Part shown: positions 15,044-18,247 of the stretch, one piece after another
Layout of the letters: the number at the start of each line of letters is the position of its first letter
Position numbering within the stretch: position 1 is the first letter of the stretch
From: an uncultured Bacilli bacterium
Lineage (GTDB): Bacteria; Bacillota_I; Bacilli_A; RF39; UBA660
DNA length: 18,247 nt
Direction of reading: 5' to 3'
Assembly (NCBI GenBank): GCA_934095805.1
Contig: CAKOKV010000005.1
Span: 1-18,247, forward strand
Translations under genes and position numbers: made by a program
The notes under the pieces: model-generated
Databases searched by the model: none
The model's input: only the letters and a program-made list of their open reading frames with translations
Told to the model about the DNA's origin: nothing

Positions 15044-15072
15044 ATTATATTATATTTGCAAGTTTTTTTCAA
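15044..15072 (-). promoter_or_regulatory. Sigma-A promoter of spoVG
   Basis: TTGAAA (15067-15072) and TATAAT (15044-15049) with 17 bases between, in the 67-bp gap before spoVG. The -10 sits in an 18-base AT palindrome (15036-15053), which may be chance. Confidence 0.65.
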
Positions 15073-15081
15073 TATTTTAAA

Positions 15082-15294
15082 CTAAATTTTGCTTATAATT
15101 ACTGATTTGGTTGCTATATCAGAATAAGTAAAAGATTTTAATCCTTTATTAGTTTCTACTGTAAAAATATTTGAATGAAAACTTTTTATTTTTCCCTCAA
15201 AATATTCAAATTTATTTCTTCTCATTATTACTTTAATTTTTAATTTTTCATCTTTTAATTTGAATATTTCTTCTTTTATTTTATTTATATTCAT
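15082..15294 (-). CDS. veg: Veg family protein, diverged and short
   Basis: A 70-residue protein (B. subtilis Veg is 86). The family pattern is recognisable: an N-terminal IKEEI helix, KIKVIMRRNKFEYFEGKIKSFHSNIFTVE (18-46; family l.LkankGRkK...r.G.i...YpsvFvv) and SFTYSDIATKSVII (54-67; family SYSYaDiLTetVei). The GR of the core is replaced and the acidic C-terminal tail is missing. Veg stimulates biofilm matrix genes in B. subtilis by opposing SinR. Its start lies inside yabG (14-base overlap), with ribosome site AAAGGAAC there, whereas B. subtilis veg has its own very strong promoter. Position between yabG and spoVG supports the call. Confidence 0.82.
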   Translation of the reverse strand: MNINKIKEEIFKLKDEKLKIKVIMRRNKFEYFEGKIKSFHSNIFTVETNKGLKSFTYSDIATKSVIISKI

Positions 15295-16051
15295 TTTGTT
15301 CCTTTCTTGGATATGCAGTTATCATCATACCTTTTGTTTTTATTCCACCTATTCCGTCACTTTTATATTTTGTTTTATTAATTAGTTCTTCCAAATCTAT
15401 TTCTTCATTTTTATCTGTTAATGCTAATCCAGATGCTATTATAGCAGGATCTAATGCATGTATATTCACATGATTCGGACTTGATGCAAAAGTTGCTCCT
15501 GATTTTATTAATGATATAAAATCACTTTGACAAGCACCTGCAACTATTAATAATTCATTTTCGTTTTTTATTTTTCTTACTTCTTTAACAGTGTCTATAA
15601 AAAATCTGCTATTTTTATAATTATCATTATTTTTTCTTCTTTTATAATAAGCATCATGACCTGTTATTACTAAAATATTTGGATTATGTTTTTTTAACAA
15701 ATTATTAACATTATTTTTAAAATCTTTTTCGGTAAATTTATATGAATATGCCATTACTTTTTGTGATTTATAATATTTATTGCACTTATCTATATATTCT
15801 TGGTCAGAATCTAAATGTAATATAGTTCCTGGAATATAAAAGAAATCTTTAATGTTTAATTGTCTTATTGCTTCAAAATCTTCTTTTTTTTTACTTATTG
15901 TTGATAAGATTAAATCATCTTTTTCTGAGTCAGCATAAAGCCTTACATCTACACCTTTAAGATATATTGTGTTATTTTCTATTTTATCTATTTTAAATAG
16001 AATATCATTTCCATACTTTTTTCTCGTTACATAGTCACCTATTTTTAACAT
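15281..16051 (-). CDS. yabG: Sporulation-specific protease YabG
   Basis: A 256-residue protease that in known spore formers processes coat and cortex-associated proteins (SpoIVA and SafA in B. subtilis; Csp and SleC precursors in Clostridioides difficile). The start LKIGDYVTRKKYGNDILFKI matches the family N-terminus. Conserved blocks, numbered from the chosen ATG, are HLDSDQEY (79-86), ITGHDAYYKR (129-138), NSRFF (147-151), AGACQSDF (171-178) with Cys174 and SPNHVNIHALDP (191-202). ATG 16051 is chosen over an in-frame start at 16096 because the longer version would begin in the U-tract of the ksgA terminator, while AGGGG lies 4 bases before 16051. It overlaps veg. Presence of this gene is strong evidence for sporulation ability or recent ancestry. 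Confidence 0.95.
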   Translation of the reverse strand: MLKIGDYVTRKKYGNDILFKIDKIENNTIYLKGVDVRLYADSEKDDLILSTISKKKEDFEAIRQLNIKDFFYIPGTILHLDSDQEYIDKCNKYYKSQKVMAYSYKFTEKDFKNNVNNLLKKHNPNILVITGHDAYYKRRKNNDNYKNSRFFIDTVKEVRKIKNENELLIVAGACQSDFISLIKSGATFASSPNHVNIHALDPAIIASGLALTDKNEEIDLEELINKTKYKSDGIGGIKTKGMMITAYPRKEQNEYK

Positions 16052-16067
16052 AATACCCCTAGTTAAA

Positions 16068-16096
16068 TATATAATTTGTTTTATAAAAATATACAT
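16068..16096 (-). promoter_or_regulatory. Possible sporulation promoter of yabG-veg
   Basis: GTATATT, 14 bases, TATATATT on the minus strand, between the ksgA terminator and the yabG start. It loosely resembles sigma-E (kmATATT / CATACAnT), but both Cs of the -10 are T. B. subtilis yabG uses sigma-K, for which I see no clear CATAnnnTA here. Weak evidence. Confidence 0.25.
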
Positions 16097-16123
16097 AAAA
16101 AAAGAACAATTTAAATTGCTCTT
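16096..16123 (-). terminator. Intrinsic terminator of ksgA
   Basis: AAGAGCAATTT (16113-16123 read on the minus strand) and AAATTGTTCTT (16102-16112) pair with one G-U wobble, followed by TTTTTTA on the minus strand, 10 bases past the ksgA stop. The innermost bases form the loop. Confidence 0.8.
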
Positions 16124-16133
16124 AATTATTAAA

Positions 16134-16922
16134 TTATATATTGTTTGATATATCTATAAATTCTTCTATACTTAATGATTCAGCTCTAGCTGTTAAATTT
16201 TTATTATGTTTTTCTAATATTTTTTGTATTCTATTTTGATCATAATTTATTAAATTATTTCTAAGATTTTTTCTTTTATGAGTAAATGAATCTTTTATTA
16301 GTTTATATAGTTTTTTTTCATTAGTTACTATTTCTTTGTACTTATTTGTTGTTTTTAATTTTATTACAGCACTGTCTACTTTTGGTACTGGTTCAAAACA
16401 ATTTTTATTAACAATACATACTGTTTCAATATTGAAATTGTATTGTAGAAAAACTGATATTGATCCATAATCTCTTGTGCTTGGTTTAGCTGCGAATCTT
16501 TCTGCAACTTCTTTTTGTACCATTATTGTTATTTCATATGGATTTGATTCACTAACTATTTTGTTAATTATAGCAGTTGTTATGTAATATGGTAAATTTC
16601 CAACAAAATAAATATTATTATATTTGTTTGAATCAATATATTCGTTTATATTAACTTTTAAAAAATCTTGAAATACTATTTTAAGGTTATCATTGGTTTC
16701 TTTTATTTTATTTAATTTCTCTTCTAATCTTGTATCTATTTCAAAACATATTACATCACAATTCTTTTTTACGAGTTCTTTTGTTAGTGCTCCTGCTCCT
16801 GGACCAATTTCTATAATTAAATCTTCTTTTGATGGATTAATTGAATTAGATATTTTATTAATGACAGTTTGGTCTTTTAAAAAGTTCTGACCTAATGATT
16901 TTTTATAATCGAAATCTCTCAT
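16134..16922 (-). CDS. ksgA: 16S rRNA dimethyladenosine transferase KsgA (RsmA)
   Basis: A 262-residue SAM-dependent enzyme that dimethylates two adjacent adenosines (A1518/A1519 in E. coli numbering) near the 3' end of 16S rRNA. Family motifs: KSLGQNFLKD near the N-terminus, SAM-binding EIGPGAGALT (38-47), NLPYYITT (109-116, catalytic NLPY), and the C-terminal RNA-binding domain with FTHKRKNLRNNL. ATG 16922 is preferred over 16931: the latter is inside the AGGATGG ribosome site, while 16922 gives the correct 5-base spacing and an ATGA overlap with the upstream 3D-domain gene. In B. subtilis rnmV (RNase M5) lies between yabE and ksgA; here it is missing. Confidence 0.97.
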   Translation of the reverse strand: MRDFDYKKSLGQNFLKDQTVINKISNSINPSKEDLIIEIGPGAGALTKELVKKNCDVICFEIDTRLEEKLNKIKETNDNLKIVFQDFLKVNINEYIDSNKYNNIYFVGNLPYYITTAIINKIVSESNPYEITIMVQKEVAERFAAKPSTRDYGSISVFLQYNFNIETVCIVNKNCFEPVPKVDSAVIKLKTTNKYKEIVTNEKKLYKLIKDSFTHKRKNLRNNLINYDQNRIQKILEKHNKNLTARAESLSIEEFIDISNNI

Positions 16923-17473
16923 TTTTTCCATCCTTTTCTTAATACTTCGAACTCCAAATTCTTAACTCTTCCTATATTTTTAATAGCATTCTCTTCTGAT
17001 GTAGTAAGTAAATCTATTACATTACCACTTACTCCTCTATCTAATACAATTGCTACTATTGGTTCTTCTGACAATTTATTAACATTGAATTTTAATATTG
17101 TTCCACAAGGATAATTTTTACTACTAGCGACAATTCTTACTGTTCCATAAGTTTTATCATTATAATATATTCCTTCTTTTAATACATTCGTTCTTGGTGG
17201 GCAAGCTAAATAGCCAGAGCATAATGGACAGTCTCCGGCATAACCTGTAAGTTCACCTGTGAATGTATATAGTGGATTATACAATCCTTCTTTATATAAC
17301 TCATTTTGAGTATCTTGTATTATTTTTTTATCTATTGACTTATTTAAATTTGTATTCATTGAAACTGATAAAGATTTATTTTCATATGTTTCTTTTCCAA
17401 TAAATAATATCATTATTATTGCTACAAAAGCTTTTATAGTCATAAATATTCTACTTCTAATATACTTCTTCAT
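16919..17473 (-). CDS. 3D-domain cell-wall protein (YabE-like, without G5 domain)
   Basis: A 184-residue envelope protein. A signal anchor (about 9-26: a basic start, then a hydrophobic run) is followed by a polar linker and a C-terminal 3D domain, a double-psi barrel related to MltA-type lytic transglycosylases and found in resuscitation-factor-like wall enzymes. The three Asp are at about 81 (TGYAGD), 145 (LDRG) and 154 (VIDLL). Cys82, 85, 91 and 123 lie in or near the first motif, as in many Bacillota 3D proteins (CPxCSG). B. subtilis YabE, at the same place between tatD and ksgA, has an extra G5 domain and about 430 residues; this is a trimmed version. ATG 17473 is chosen for its TAGGAGT ribosome site 7 bases upstream and for the MKKYIRSRIF signal start. 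Confidence 0.9.
   Translation of the reverse strand: MKKYIRSRIFMTIKAFVAIIMILFIGKETYENKSLSVSMNTNLNKSIDKKIIQDTQNELYKEGLYNPLYTFTGELTGYAGDCPLCSGYLACPPRTNVLKEGIYYNDKTYGTVRIVASSKNYPCGTILKFNVNKLSEEPIVAIVLDRGVSGNVIDLLTTSEENAIKNIGRVKNLEFEVLRKGWKK
16928..16934 (-). promoter_or_regulatory. Ribosome binding site that decides the ksgA start
   Basis: AGGATGG on the minus strand, 5 bases before ATG 16922 and inside the end of the 3D-domain gene. It contains the upstream in-frame ATG at 16931. Confidence 0.75.
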
Positions 17474-17492
17474 AATACTTACTCCTAAATAA

Positions 17493-17521
17493 ATTATATA
17501 ATAAGTATTATTAAATGTCAA
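17493..17521 (-). promoter_or_regulatory. Perfect-consensus sigma-A promoter of the 3D gene and ksgA
   Basis: TTGACA (17516-17521) and TATAAT (17493-17498) with exactly 17 bases between on the minus strand. The -35 lies inside the last codons of tatD. It is the best promoter match in the window. Confidence 0.8.
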
Positions 17522-18247
17522 AAATTTGACTAGCTGTTTTAGTTGTTGTATTTATTACTTCTTCTAACGATATATTCTTTATTTCAGCAATTCTTTTTGC
17601 CACATAATATACATTAGAAGGTTTATTTTTCTTTCCTCTATATGGTTCGGGTGATAAGAATGGACTATCTGTTTCTAATACTATATCTTTTAAATCTATT
17701 TTTTCTATTACTTCATATAATTTGGAATTTTTAAAAGTTAATACTCCACCTATTCCTAGCTTATATCCTAGCTTTATATATTCTCTTGCCATTTCAACAC
17801 TACCACTAAAACAGTGTATTATTCCTTTATTTTTTCTTGTTTTAAGTATATCAAAACATTCTTGCATTGCTTCCCTTATATGAATTATTACAGGTAAATC
17901 ATATTTAATTGCAAGATCTAATTGTTTTACAAAATACTCTCTTTGTTCTTCTTTATTTTCATCATTATAGTGGTAATCTAAACCTATTTCACCAACAGCA
18001 AAAACTTTATTATTTTTTATTAATTCTTCTATGTCATTTACATTGGCATTCTCTATATTTTCTGGATGAATACCTACTACTGGTAAAAGATATCCTTCGT
18101 ATTTTGTATATATATTTAATACTTCTTTTGATGTTTCCACTGAATCTGCACAATTTATTACTTTTATTATTTCTTTGCTTTTTAATTCTTCTATTAACTC
18201 GTCTATGTTATCATAAAATTCACTTAATATATGAGCATGTGTATCTA
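17511..18247 (-). CDS. tatD: TatD-family metal-dependent DNase, start just outside the window
   Basis: A TIM-barrel metallohydrolase (TatD/YabD), a 3'-5' exonuclease on DNA or RNA in studied members. About 245 residues are visible. The frame runs to the right edge and opens with DTHAH, the family's N-terminal metal-binding motif, so only one to three residues are missing; the GTG at 18140 is an internal Val. Other metal-site motifs are GEIGLDYH, VIIHIREA, IIHCFSGS and ETDSPFLSPEPYRGKKN, in normal order. It sits at the head of the conserved tatD, 3D-protein, ksgA series, as in B. subtilis, where metS precedes it. Its stop overlaps the promoter of the next gene. Confidence 0.95.
   Translation of the reverse strand, partial: DTHAHILSEFYDNIDELIEELKSKEIIKVINCADSVETSKEVLNIYTKYEGYLLPVVGIHPENIENANVNDIEELIKNNKVFAVGEIGLDYHYNDENKEEQREYFVKQLDLAIKYDLPVIIHIREAMQECFDILKTRKNKGIIHCFSGSVEMAREYIKLGYKLGIGGVLTFKNSKLYEVIEKIDLKDIVLETDSPFLSPEPYRGKKNKPSNVYYVAKRIAEIKNISLEEVINTTTKTASQIFDI

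Noticed and set aside
15036..15053. 18-base perfect AT palindrome at the spoVG promoter
   Set aside because: At this AT content a few such palindromes are expected by chance in a window this size; no operator is claimed.
17511..18140. A shorter tatD starting at the GTG at 18140
   Set aside because: Upstream codons continue the family sequence to the DTHAH metal-binding motif at the window edge, so the GTG is an internal Val.

Overview
The window is AT-rich chromosomal DNA from a low-GC member of the Bacillota (Firmicutes), probably an uncultured gut-type lineage with a reduced genome. Four things support this. The genes are densely packed, with short gaps and frequent ATGA or TAATG overlaps. 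Shine-Dalgarno sites are strong. UGA is used as a stop and UGG for Trp, so this is not the mycoplasma code. A run of genes follows the order of the Bacillus subtilis origin-proximal sporulation/division region. No gap exceeds about 100 bp, and I see no rRNA, tRNA, CRISPR array or insertion sequence.

Left part (1-6000). A truncated RNB-domain exoribonuclease gene (+) runs tail to tail, with zero spacing, into a PMCA-like calcium P-type ATPase (-). Upstream of the ATPase on the minus strand are an unrecognised 230-residue soluble protein and a fused permease-ATPase ABC exporter. The exporter's nucleotide-binding domain keeps Walker A and B but has lost the Q-loop Gln, the LSGGQ signature and the H-loop His.

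Middle (6001-8460). A plus-strand island carries a dCMP deaminase, a GtrB/DPM1-type glycosyltransferase overlapping a GtrA-type membrane protein, and a DUF4282-like small membrane protein. It ends in a hairpin shared with the converging tsaD gene.

Right part (8460-18247), all on the minus strand. Read in the direction of transcription it is tatD, a 3D-domain protein, ksgA, yabG, veg, spoVG, yabP, yabQ, divIC, tilS, ftsH, then tsaB, rimI, tsaD. Relative to B. subtilis this is the same order with many intervening genes absent (rnmV, sspF, ispE, purR, glmU, spoIIE, hpt and others). Retention of yabG, yabP, yabQ, spoVG and veg indicates an endospore-forming lineage or one recently derived from it. 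The transcription units inferred are [3D-ksgA], [yabG-veg], [spoVG], [yabP-yabQ] behind a sigma-E-like promoter, [divIC-tilS-ftsH] and [tsaB-rimI-tsaD]. Several units are joined by a terminator whose U-tract touches or overlaps the next promoter.

No defence system or other clearly new multi-gene system was found. The best candidates for new biology are the degenerate ABC exporter, the orphan 230-residue protein beside it, the contracted sporulation cluster and the fused terminator/promoter junctions.
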